A DNA stretch of 64,000 bases, taken from assembly GCA_037189845.1 (NCBI GenBank), contig JBBCIS010000001.1:248001-312000 (forward strand). Reading direction: 5' to 3'. Of this stretch, positions 25,801 to 33,873 are shown piece after piece. The position numbers and the translations under genes are program-made. Within the stretch, counting starts at the first letter, position 1. The number at the start of each line of letters is the position of its first letter. The stretch is from JAMLHH01 sp037189845. Lineage in GTDB: Bacteria > Bacteroidota > Bacteroidia > Chitinophagales > JADIYW01. The notes under the pieces are model-generated. The model was given only the letters and a program-made list of their open reading frames with translations, searched no databases and had not been told where the DNA came from.

Positions 25801-26394
25801 TTAGGAACGATAGTCTTTATAAGTCCTGATAAGTTGAAAAATATTATCAGAATTTTTGATGGTATATAGGTAATAAAATATTTTCCGGGTTTGATTATCC
25901 ACGTCTTTTTCAGTATTTCCGGTAAAAATCTGAATTGTGCCTGTTTTGAATATTCTGTCTAACAGGCTTTTGTGATTTTCTTTAGTTAAAATATATTGAA
26001 AGTGTATAAACTTATTTTTTACAGGTTTCTTTTTATGATGGGTAATAATACATTTACTGGTAACTACATAAATTGTTTTGCTCAGACGAAAGGTCTTTTT
26101 TATTGTTGATACTGTGATTGCCCAAGTAACCATTATGAATAAAAGGAAAATGACTTTCATGTTTTCATCGTCGAGAGGGCCATTGCTAATGTAAATAATA
26201 ACGCTAAATACGGCTACTATCAGGATGAAGCCTTGTATGAAATCGGTAATTGTATTGAATATGAAAATTCTTCAAAAAGATGTCCCTATCCAAAGGATTT
26301 CTTCATCACTGTCGAAATCTATTCCCAATAAATCTCCGATTTTATCCCTTTCACATAAAGGAAATGATATAGTAGGAGAAATTTTGCTTCCCAT
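25801..26394 (-). pseudogene. Membrane PH-domain-like gene interrupted by one TGA
   Basis: One frame runs from an ATG at 26394 to the stop at 25801 (198 codons) with a single TGA at 26272-26274, codon 41. Before the TGA the frame reads KIGDLLGIDFDSDEEILWIG; after it come two hydrophobic segments (GFILIVAVFSVIIYIS and VIFLLFIMVTWAITV), then a bacterial PH-like domain (YVVTSKCIITHHKKK, then LDRIFKTGTIQIFTG, and a C-terminal LYTIKNSDNIFQLI). The parts fit one typical membrane PH protein, so I read it as one gene with a nonsense mutation. A shorter product from the ATG at 26160 (119 residues) could still be made. Confidence 0.65.
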
Positions 26395-26555
26395 CTATCG
26401 TAAAAATAACTAAAATATACATTGCACTATCTATAGTTAATAACTTCAAAAAGTTGATTCATACTTCAGAAAGTTTAAATCCTTTGTCTCCTACGTGCCT
26501 CTGTGGAAAAAAACAATATTCTCTTAATTTCTTAATGGTACAAAACAAAAAATAC

Positions 26556-26576
26556 CTCTGTAACAAAAGTAGCTGT
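26556..26576 (+). promoter_or_regulatory. Shared 21-bp site upstream of TauE/SafE gene
   Basis: The site begins CTCTGTAACAAAAG and ends TAGCTGT. A perfect 21-of-21 copy lies before the MBL-rhodanese gene (27432-27452). Here it is 46 bp before the ATG. A common transcription factor site or promoter part for both sulfur genes is the simplest reading. Confidence 0.55.
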
Positions 26577-26622
26577 GCGAATCTTTTATATCCTGCAATT
26601 TTGCTACATCAATAAAAGATAA

Positions 26623-27417
26623 ATGGAAATTATAGGTTATCTGGCATCCGTATTTATTGGAATTGCACTTGGATTGATTGGTGGAGGAGGAAGTATTCTG
26701 ACTGTGCCCGTCTTAGTATATCTTTTTCATATAGATGCTGTAGAGGCCACTGCTTATTCCTTATTCATTGTAGGGGCAACCAGCGTAGTAGGTTCATATT
26801 CCTATTTCAAAAAAGGATTAGTCAATATTAAAACAGCAGTAGTTTTTGGAGTGCCGTCTATACTGGCTGTTTTTCTCACAAGGGCATATATTGTACCCGC
26901 AATTCCGGATGTCATTGATGCTCCGGGAGATTTTACTCTGACCGATGATATTTTCCTGTTGTTGCTTTTTGCAATGCTGATGATTTTCGCATCCTATAGT
27001 ATGATAAAAAAAGATGAAAAGATAGCGGGAAGTGAATTTCAGCCCCGGGTTTTCAATTATCCTTTAATCTGGATGGAGGGAATGGTAGTAGGAACATTGA
27101 CGGGTTTGGTAGGCGCTGGCGGAGGATTTTTGATTATTCCGGCATTAGTTATTTTCAGCAGGCTTCCTATGAAAGAAGCCGTAGGAACTTCGCTCGTCAT
27201 CATTGCCGCTAAATCTCTGATAGGATTTCTGGGCGAAGGAGATGAATATCAGGTGGATTGGTTCCTGCTGTTAACCATTACTTCATTTGCGATAGGGGGA
27301 ATTTTTATCGGATTTGCATTGTCTAAAAAAATAGACGGAGATAGGCTGAAGCCTGCATTCGGATGGTTTGTGCTGGCAATGGGAATCTATATCCTTATCA
27401 AAGAGATTTTTTTCTAA
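26623..27417 (+). CDS. TauE/SafE-family sulfite or sulfur-anion permease
   Basis: This 264-residue polytopic membrane protein of the TauE/SafE (DUF81) family has about eight hydrophobic segments in two homologous halves. Each half opens with the family Gly-rich signature: GLIGGGGSILTVPVLVYL near residues 18-35 and GLVGAGGGFLIIPALVIF near residues 163-180. The family exports or imports sulfite, sulfoacetate and related anions. Its neighbour is an MBL-rhodanese persulfide dioxygenase with the same upstream site, pointing to export of sulfite formed during sulfide or persulfide oxidation. Confidence 0.9.
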   Translation: MEIIGYLASVFIGIALGLIGGGGSILTVPVLVYLFHIDAVEATAYSLFIVGATSVVGSYSYFKKGLVNIKTAVVFGVPSILAVFLTRAYIVPAIPDVIDAPGDFTLTDDIFLLLLFAMLMIFASYSMIKKDEKIAGSEFQPRVFNYPLIWMEGMVVGTLTGLVGAGGGFLIIPALVIFSRLPMKEAVGTSLVIIAAKSLIGFLGEGDEYQVDWFLLLTITSFAIGGIFIGFALSKKIDGDRLKPAFGWFVLAMGIYILIKEIFF

Positions 27418-27431
27418 AATAAAATATCCGT

Positions 27432-27452
27432 CTCTGTAACAAAAGTAGCTGT
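27432..27452 (+). promoter_or_regulatory. Shared 21-bp site upstream of MBL-rhodanese gene
   Basis: This is identical to the site at 26556-26576. It lies 154 bp before the MBL-rhodanese ATG and 14 bp after the TauE/SafE stop. Confidence 0.55.
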
Positions 27453-27606
27453 ATAGAAATTTCCGATTCATCAATTTTATATCGTCAAAGAACAAGAAGA
27501 AATACTAAATTGTTACTTTGTTTCAGGAACGAAGGATTGATACCGGTTACTGAACATTTCAACTGTGCTTTGATATAGGGAAAGGAAGAAGATAAAACTA
27601 TATATC

Positions 27607-29016
27607 ATGAAAGTTGAACAAATTTACACGGGATGTCTGGCGCAGGGAGCTTACTACATTACCTCTAACGGAGAAGCGGCTATCATAGACCCGCTCCGTG
27701 AAACACAGCCTTATTTAGACAGATTAACCAAAGACGGAGTCACGCTGAAGTATATTTTTGAAACACATTTCCACGCTGACTTTGTAAGCGGACATGTGGA
27801 TTTAAGTCAGAAAACAGGAGCCCCTATTGTATACGGACCTACTGCAAAGCCTGAATTTGAAGCTATCGTAGCTGAGGATAACCAGATCTTTCCGCTCGGC
27901 AATGTTCAAATCAAAGTCCTGCATACTCCCGGTCATACACTCGAAAGCACTACCTTTTTGCTGATTGATGAAAATGGCAAAGATACAGCCATATTTAGTG
28001 GTGATACGCTTTTCCTTGGAGATGTCGGACGTCCTGACCTTGCACAGAAAGCAGCAAATATGACCCAGGAAGAATTGGCAGGATTGCTTTATGACAGTCT
28101 TTACAACAAAATTCTTCCATTGGCAGATGATGTGACAGTGTATCCTGCACATGGAGCCGGTTCAGCGTGTGGCAAAAACATGATGAAAGAAACAGTCGAT
28201 ACACTCGGCAATCAGAAAAAAGTCAATTACGCGCTTAATCAGCCCGACAAAGAATCTTTCATCAAAGCAGTTACAGACGGATTGTTACCACCTCCGGCAT
28301 ATTTCGGAATGAATGTCGCCATGAACAAAAAAGGCTACGAAAGCTTCGAAAAAGTATTGGATAACGCTATGACTGCTTTGTCACCACAGGAATTTGAAGT
28401 AGCAGCAGAATCTACCGGAGCATTGATACTTGATACCAGAAATAGCGGAAATTTCGCTAAAGGATTCGTTCCTCAATCCATAAATATCGGAGTGGCAGGA
28501 GATTTTGCACCGTGGGTGGGAGCATTGATAGTAGATGTAAAACAACCTATTTTATTAGTAGTAGATGAGGGCAAAGCTGAAGAAGTCGTAACACGTCTTA
28601 GTCGTGTGGGATTTGACAACGTACTCGGATATCTGGAGGGCGGGATTGAAGCATGGCAGGCAGCGGGAAAAGAAATTGATACCGTTCACAGAATTTCAGC
28701 AGAACAGTTTGCACAGGAAGCCAAACCTGGTGAGAGCATAGTTGTGGACGTACGAAAAGAGAGCGAATATGCCGCTGAACACGTGGTAGATGCCTATAGC
28801 AAACCACTGGCGTACATCAATGACTGGATAAAAGATATCCACTCACAGGAACATTTCTATCTGCATTGTGCCGGTGGTTACAGAAGTATGATGGCAGCGA
28901 GCATCCTGCAGGCGAGGGGTTACAGAAACTTCAGCGAAGTAGATGGCGGGTTCAATGCTATATCACAAACATCCGTTCCTACCAGCGATTTCGTATGTCA
29001 GAGCAAAGTGTTGTAG
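27607..29016 (+). CDS. MBL-fold / rhodanese fusion (persulfide dioxygenase-like)
   Basis: This 469-residue fusion is similar to ETHE1/CstB-type persulfide dioxygenases. The N-terminal metallo-beta-lactamase domain has HFHADFVSGH, HTPGHTLESTTF, SGDTLFLGDVGRPDL and PAHGAGSACG, the last being typical of this subgroup. Two rhodanese domains follow: the first (about 260-355) lacks an active-site Cys, the second (about 365-465) carries Cys421 in LHCAGGYRS. The likely reaction is oxidation of persulfide to sulfite with sulfur transfer. It lies between a sulfite exporter and a YgaP-like protein. Its 3' end is duplicated at 31074-31208. Confidence 0.92.
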   Translation: MKVEQIYTGCLAQGAYYITSNGEAAIIDPLRETQPYLDRLTKDGVTLKYIFETHFHADFVSGHVDLSQKTGAPIVYGPTAKPEFEAIVAEDNQIFPLGNVQIKVLHTPGHTLESTTFLLIDENGKDTAIFSGDTLFLGDVGRPDLAQKAANMTQEELAGLLYDSLYNKILPLADDVTVYPAHGAGSACGKNMMKETVDTLGNQKKVNYALNQPDKESFIKAVTDGLLPPPAYFGMNVAMNKKGYESFEKVLDNAMTALSPQEFEVAAESTGALILDTRNSGNFAKGFVPQSINIGVAGDFAPWVGALIVDVKQPILLVVDEGKAEEVVTRLSRVGFDNVLGYLEGGIEAWQAAGKEIDTVHRISAEQFAQEAKPGESIVVDVRKESEYAAEHVVDAYSKPLAYINDWIKDIHSQEHFYLHCAGGYRSMMAASILQARGYRNFSEVDGGFNAISQTSVPTSDFVCQSKVL

Positions 29017-29027
29017 CCTTGAGTATT

Positions 29028-29261
29028 ATGAAAAATCTATTTACCAATTGGAACTTCATGCGCATCGTGCGTTTAGCATTGGGAGTATCCATCATCATAC
29101 AAGGCGTACTGATAAAAGAGTGGATGTTTGTGGGTTTGGGAGCATTATTTTCATTGATGCCCATCCTCAATATAGGTTGCTGTGCTACGGACAACTGTGG
29201 AGTGCCAAACAGAAAAAATATATCTAAAGAAGAAGAAGTCATCTTCGAAGAAGTAAAATAA
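29028..29261 (+). CDS. YgaP-like DUF2892 membrane protein
   Basis: This 77-residue protein has two close hydrophobic segments (RLALGVSIIIQGVLI and FVGLGALFSLMPIL) followed by GCCATDNCG, the usual DUF2892/YgaP membrane-domain ending. In E. coli YgaP this domain is fused to a rhodanese; here it is separate but starts 11 bp after the MBL-rhodanese stop. I chose ATG 29028 (MKNLFTNWNFMRIVRLALG), because the longer frame to 28866 overlaps the rhodanese and is not family-like. A role in sulfur handling at the membrane is likely. Confidence 0.85.
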   Translation: MKNLFTNWNFMRIVRLALGVSIIIQGVLIKEWMFVGLGALFSLMPILNIGCCATDNCGVPNRKNISKEEEVIFEEVK

Positions 29262-29287
29262 GCGGTTGTTGTTGTGTGTGAAAACAA

Positions 29288-29312
29288 AAGCCGACCTTAA
29301 AAGGGTCGGCTT
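29288..29312. terminator. Hairpin after sulfur operon
   Basis: AAGCCGACC (29288-29296) pairs perfectly with GGTCGGCTT (29304-29312). On the plus strand the T-tract is weak (AGTTTAT); on the minus strand it is better (TTTTGTTTT). It is preceded at 29269-29280 by GTTGTTGTGTGTG. Confidence 0.6.
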
Positions 29313-29434
29313 AGTTTATAGGATAAATGTTGTGCAAGCATCATGATTCCATAACTGCTGTTATACAAGAAGGATAAGAATGTTTGATATTTTATGAAAA
29401 CATATATTTTTTCTATATTGAGTAAAAAAATGTA

Positions 29435-31012
29435 ATGATGAAAATAAATGTGCTTTTTGCTTTGATGCTGGTTGGTAACATATTACATGCACAGAATTTT
29501 AGCATAAAATGGAGTGATTTTATAGATGTAAGCAAAACAGACCCTATTCATGAGATAATACCAAGGGGAGAAGATGGTTTAACTGTTTTTAAAAGACAAA
29601 AGAAAGGTTTGAAGATTTCTTCAATTGAAGAATATGACAAGAATTTCAAGCTCATCCGGACCAGTACATATCCGGCTGCTGCAGAAAAAACATACATTTT
29701 TGACTCCTATTACACAGGTAAGAATATCATGTCTTTTTATAGTTATTTAATAGACCAAAAGACAAATAAAGCTGGAGCTGCATTATCGTTGATAGAAAAT
29801 GCAGACAATAATTCAAAAGAAAAAATACAAAAACTGTTTGTATTTCCTGAGTACAATAAGTTGATATATCCTAAATTTTTGACCGCCAATTCACCTGATA
29901 GGAAAATTAAAGTGTATGTTTTAGATGTCGTTGCATTTACTGCAAAAGCTGCAATTGATAAAAAAATGTTCACAGCATATGCTGTGAATGAAGAAGGAGA
30001 GCTAGTGTGGACCAAGGGGATTGAAAACGACGGGGTTTCAAACTTTTTGAGTGAACTTTCTGAAGTAGTAGTGAATAATAATGGAGATGTCTTTCTTATT
30101 GAAAAAAGATATAATAAAGACAATGAAGCTAAATTGGACAATATCAGAGAAAGTAAGAAATATGATGTTCCGGGTTATACCCTGCATGCTTATCTGATTT
30201 ATAGCCAGGGGAAATATGATAAGAGGATTGGAGTTAACCCAGACAATAAAAATGTACTCTCGATGGGTGTTACTGCGTCCGAAAAAGATGACAACTTTTA
30301 TGTAACAGGAAATTATGGAGACGGAAGCAAAAGTGCATTAACGGGAGTTTACTTTGGTGAGGTTTCGCCTAACGGAGAGGTTGTAAAGCTTCGTACAAAA
30401 AACTATTCTCAGGAATTTTTAGAAGAATTTAATAAAGCCAGCTTATCTAAAAGTGCAACAGATGATGGTCTGAGCTTAGGCAATAGATTTAAGCTGAGAA
30501 AAGTATTAATGCGGGCTGATGGAGGATTATACGCTGTGTACGAATATCATAGAGTTGCTTTCAATTTTGATTCTAAGCTAATAGATAGTTATACACACAG
30601 ATGTAATGAAATAATTGTCACATCGATATACCCTGATGGGGAAATAGATTGGAATCTTCGTATACCTAAATCGCAATCTATGGTGGATAGTGAATTATAT
30701 ATTTCATTCTTTGCCTTTACAACTGGCAACCAGTTGAATCTAATTTACAATGACAATCCGGAAAATGTCAAAAAAGATTTATCCGATGTATTCGCTCCGA
30801 TGAGTATGGGAAGCAGTGTTCCTATTTTAAGAACTTTGAGTATAGATGGAACAGTAAAAACACAAGTATTATTTGAAAACAATGCGGATAAATTCTTGAT
30901 ACAACCTGGTATGTGCAAGCAAGGTTTTCAAAACACGGTCGTATTATACGGTCGTAAATACGGTGCTGCTGCTATGAAAGAAGCTCGTATTGGGATACTT
31001 AAATTAAATTAA
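29435..31012 (+). CDS. Secreted protein of unknown function
   Basis: This 525-residue protein has signal peptide MMKINVLFALMLVGNILHAQ. I recognise no catalytic domain. It has the feel of a beta-rich, propeller-like secreted protein found in Bacteroidota: repeated short strands with turns such as YVTGNYGDGSKSALTGVYFG, KVLMRADGGLYAVYEYH and IIVTSIYPDGEIDWNLRIPK. No C-terminal type IX sorting domain or lipobox is evident. It sits between the sulfur operon and a displaced fragment of the MBL-rhodanese 3' end, so it may have arrived by a rearrangement that duplicated that end. Confidence 0.75.
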   Translation: MMKINVLFALMLVGNILHAQNFSIKWSDFIDVSKTDPIHEIIPRGEDGLTVFKRQKKGLKISSIEEYDKNFKLIRTSTYPAAAEKTYIFDSYYTGKNIMSFYSYLIDQKTNKAGAALSLIENADNNSKEKIQKLFVFPEYNKLIYPKFLTANSPDRKIKVYVLDVVAFTAKAAIDKKMFTAYAVNEEGELVWTKGIENDGVSNFLSELSEVVVNNNGDVFLIEKRYNKDNEAKLDNIRESKKYDVPGYTLHAYLIYSQGKYDKRIGVNPDNKNVLSMGVTASEKDDNFYVTGNYGDGSKSALTGVYFGEVSPNGEVVKLRTKNYSQEFLEEFNKASLSKSATDDGLSLGNRFKLRKVLMRADGGLYAVYEYHRVAFNFDSKLIDSYTHRCNEIIVTSIYPDGEIDWNLRIPKSQSMVDSELYISFFAFTTGNQLNLIYNDNPENVKKDLSDVFAPMSMGSSVPILRTLSIDGTVKTQVLFENNADKFLIQPGMCKQGFQNTVVLYGRKYGAAAMKEARIGILKLN

Positions 31013-31073
31013 ATGTCATCAGAAGTGCAAATGCATAAATAACTAAGATTGTTTACTAACAGCTTTCGTTTTC

Positions 31074-31208
31074 AGAAGTATGATGACCACCAGTATTTTG
31101 CAGGCAAGAGGTTACGGAAACTTCAGCGAAGTAGATGGTGGGTTCAAAGCTATTGTGCAGACTTCCGTTCCTACCAATGATTTCGTCTGTCAAAGCAGAG
31201 TTTTATAG
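31074..31208 (+). pseudogene. Displaced 3' fragment of MBL-rhodanese gene
   Basis: This fragment encodes RSMMTTSILQARGYGNFSEV, then DGGFKAIVQTSVPTNDFVCQ and SRVL before TAG. It matches the last 44 residues of the MBL-rhodanese at 27607-29016 with 7 differences. It lacks the rhodanese Cys and any start region. The similarity starts at CAGAAGTATGATG and does not extend clearly upstream. It is a remnant of a duplication of about 135 bp. Confidence 0.85.
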
Positions 31209-31307
31209 TGATATTGGATCGGCACTGAGTATTGAAATTTTTGTATTCAATACTTAATGCTCAATACTAGATACCTGATACTTTGTGTTGTGTGTCTACA
31301 CAAAAGG

Positions 31308-31333
31308 CAGCCCCGAATGTATGTTCGGGGCTG
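31308..31333. terminator. Bidirectional terminator before AAA+ gene end
   Basis: CAGCCCCGAA (31308-31317) pairs perfectly with TTCGGGGCTG (31324-31333). On the minus strand it lies 13 bp after the AAA+ stop and is followed by CCTTTTGTG. It is preceded on the plus strand by GTGTTGTGTGTC. Confidence 0.7.
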
Positions 31334-31345
31334 TTAAATTATCTG

Positions 31346-33022
31346 TTAAGCTACGAATGCTCTAAATCCGATGACTTTTGCAACATCGCCGGCAATACTT
31401 TCTTCCTTACAGAAAGAAAGAATCTTTTCAAATCCAACTTCTGATTCGTGAACGATCTCATAGATCTCCTTTTTACGAACAATATTCTCTATCTGTCCTC
31501 CGGAAAACTGGAAACTCTCTGCCAGCAAAAAGCATTCTTCCGGTTTTAAATTGGATAATTTTGAATTCCAGATGGCTGCTCTGGCTTCCAGCTCCGGTTT
31601 TGGAAACTGAATCTTAAATAAAAATCTTCTCTCAAAAGCAGTATCCAGGTTGTTGGCAATATTTGTTGTTGCGATCAATATGCCTTCAAAATTCTCCAGC
31701 TCCTCCAGCAAAATATTCTGAATAGAGTTTTCCGTCTGACTCACATCCGAGCTTCCTGCATCTTTTCTTTTAGAAAGAATAGCGTCAGCTTCATTGAACA
31801 GGAGAATAGGAGTCTGTTCACAATCTTCCGCAAAAGATTTGTATTCAGTGAAGATCTTTTTGATTTTCTTCTCACTTTCCCCATACCACATGGATTTGGA
31901 TTGACTGATTTCGACTTTCATCAGCATTCTGTTAGTTGCTTTAGCCAATTGCCTGACGATCTCAGTTTTCCCGGTTCCCGGTGCTCCATACAATAATACA
32001 GTCACTCCGCGAGGCAGGCTTTTTTCTACCAGTCTCTTCTGAGTCTCATTGAATTTTTTCTCCATCAAAAGATTTTCAAGCGTAGAGATCTGATTCAACA
32101 TTGATTCTGAGAAAATCAGCTTCTTGTATGTAATTTCATCCGGACGGAGAACATTCTCTCTTTTAAAATTCGGATTCAACAATTTTACACCGAATTCTTC
32201 CACGGTTTTTATAGACTTTTCAGTCAGCTTGATCTCACTATCGTTAAGGAATCTGGACTCGACCAATTCCACTAAATTGTTTTTAAGAAGTGCATTTTCC
32301 CCGGAGTGATAACTTTGCAGATAAGAATATCGCGAAGAATATTCGCCCAGAATTTGTTCAAGAATATGCTCGAAATACACACTTTCATTTCCGGACATCG
32401 TTTTCCAGATAAGATGCAGATATATATAAGCATCTGTTGTTTTCAAATGTAAATCAAGCACATGCCGGATCAAAGGGAGTGCTGCATGTGTTCTAAGCAT
32501 TTCATCAGTCTGATCAATCAGCTCATACTGCAGAATTTCTTCATTGTCCACCTGTGTTCCCAGTTTGTCCAGCTTTTCCAATACCTCAAAAATGGATTGT
32601 TCTTTTTTCTGTACCAACTCCGGTAGTGGCTTGTTTCGCAACACTGCATCTATAATTTTCTCATCTATATTGTAATTGTTGTCAACAACTGAACGTTTTG
32701 AGCTGATGATGCTTTTTCCTGTATTGAGATAGCCTTTTTGAGACAATTGATCCAATACCTGAAAATAATCCATGACCTTCATTGGATTACATTCAAAGTG
32801 CTTTATAAAATCTCCGCAATTGACAGATTCACCTTTGCAATTGTATGCAAAAATTACACTGATAAAAAACGATTCTATCTGAGACGTGCCAAAATACTCA
32901 GAAACAATTAGTAACTCTTCTTCAGATTTATTTAAGAAATCTGACTCCAGCTTACACTTCTCAGATTTTTCATATACGCTGCCAATACAATCAATAACTT
33001 TTAATTTAACCTTTGTACTCAT
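31346..33022 (-). CDS. AAA+ ATPase with long N-terminal region
   Basis: This 558-residue protein has a single CDC48/FtsH-like AAA+ domain in its C-terminal half. Walker A GAPGTGKT is at residues 346-353, Walker B region ILLFNEAD at 406-413, sensor 1 in ATTN near 451-454, and an arginine finger in ERRFLFK near 464-470. The N-terminal 330 residues are helical and not recognised; they may be a substrate or partner adapter. The Walker B has Asn where Asp is usual before the catalytic Glu. No protease domain is fused. It is a lone gene with a convergent terminator; its substrate is unknown. Confidence 0.85.
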   Translation of the reverse strand: MSTKVKLKVIDCIGSVYEKSEKCKLESDFLNKSEEELLIVSEYFGTSQIESFFISVIFAYNCKGESVNCGDFIKHFECNPMKVMDYFQVLDQLSQKGYLNTGKSIISSKRSVVDNNYNIDEKIIDAVLRNKPLPELVQKKEQSIFEVLEKLDKLGTQVDNEEILQYELIDQTDEMLRTHAALPLIRHVLDLHLKTTDAYIYLHLIWKTMSGNESVYFEHILEQILGEYSSRYSYLQSYHSGENALLKNNLVELVESRFLNDSEIKLTEKSIKTVEEFGVKLLNPNFKRENVLRPDEITYKKLIFSESMLNQISTLENLLMEKKFNETQKRLVEKSLPRGVTVLLYGAPGTGKTEIVRQLAKATNRMLMKVEISQSKSMWYGESEKKIKKIFTEYKSFAEDCEQTPILLFNEADAILSKRKDAGSSDVSQTENSIQNILLEELENFEGILIATTNIANNLDTAFERRFLFKIQFPKPELEARAAIWNSKLSNLKPEECFLLAESFQFSGGQIENIVRKKEIYEIVHESEVGFEKILSFCKEESIAGDVAKVIGFRAFVA

Positions 33023-33568
33023 ATTTTAAACTTACTTAAGGGGAACGTTAATATTTGTATAATTATTTTTCAGTATAGAAATTCTATGAGATAAAATTTT
33101 TATCTGAATAAATAAACTGTAGTGTCAGGAATGACTCACATCATTCTGTAACTACTTCATTATGTTTGAGTTTGGATGTGTGTTCTACAAGAAATTACAC
33201 TTAACCGTAGCACACAGACTTTGCGGAAGCAAACTTGCTATATAGATGTATTGTTGATGCATCGCTATACGGTTTTAAGATTTGTAATACTGATTTTTAT
33301 CTCATCAAATGATCACCCGAATCATTTTGTGGTGCAAATATAATAATTAATATCTGCTAAAATAAAGTGTAAATAGAATATTTTTAAAAAATGTGCTTAA
33401 AAAATTCCAAAATGATATTTTGTTGTTGTGTAACTAATATAATAGTTGATTAATTAATACTGTGCTCATGTAAATGTGTGCTTTGTTTTATTTTGTAAAT
33501 GCAAACAAAGTAAAAATCATCATAGATTGATTTAAATCGGATAATATATTGAAATGTATGCTATGTTT
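33023..33568. other. AT-rich intergenic region without recognised gene
   Basis: The sequence between the AAA+ start and the structured repeat is strongly AT-rich, with no open frame that looks coding. It probably carries the AAA+ promoter, but no TAnnTTTG box on the minus strand stood out. Confidence 0.5.
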
Positions 33569-33660
33569 GGGGAATCCCGTCTCGGCGGGCCGGGCTTTCG
33601 GCTCTTATCCTACACTACGCTTCGGATTCCACCTCTATCCCTATCCCGGCAACGCGGGTG
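33569..33660 (-). repeat. Dispersed structured intergenic element, copy 3
   Basis: On the minus strand the order is CCGGGATAGGGATAGAGGTG, GAATCCG, a short hairpin around GTAGTGTAGGAT, then AAGAGCCGAAAGCCCGGC and an inner hairpin CCGCCGAGACGGG before ATTCCCC. GGGATAGGGATAGA and AGCCCGGC match copy 2 exactly. It lies between the CotH and AAA+ genes. Confidence 0.6.
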
Positions 33661-33873
33661 AATGGACAAAACGAAGATTTCATACATGTTTGTTCCAACA
33701 GAGATGAAGCGTGGCACTTATGATTCAGGATAGTTGATTACATAATTCACAAAAGCTAACTGCTTAATATAAAGGCGTAAACTACAGTGAGATACGGCGG
33801 AGTTGTATTTCGACAGCTGAATATCTGCAAAAGTATGAACGAATTATATGTATTGGATATGCCGCTTCATATG

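Noticed and set aside
29330..29365. Possible fourth copy of the cassette element (minus strand, TTATGGAATCAT and TGCTTGC)
   Set aside because: Only about the first 20 bases resemble the element; the TGCATCTTA end is missing and no minus-strand gene follows.
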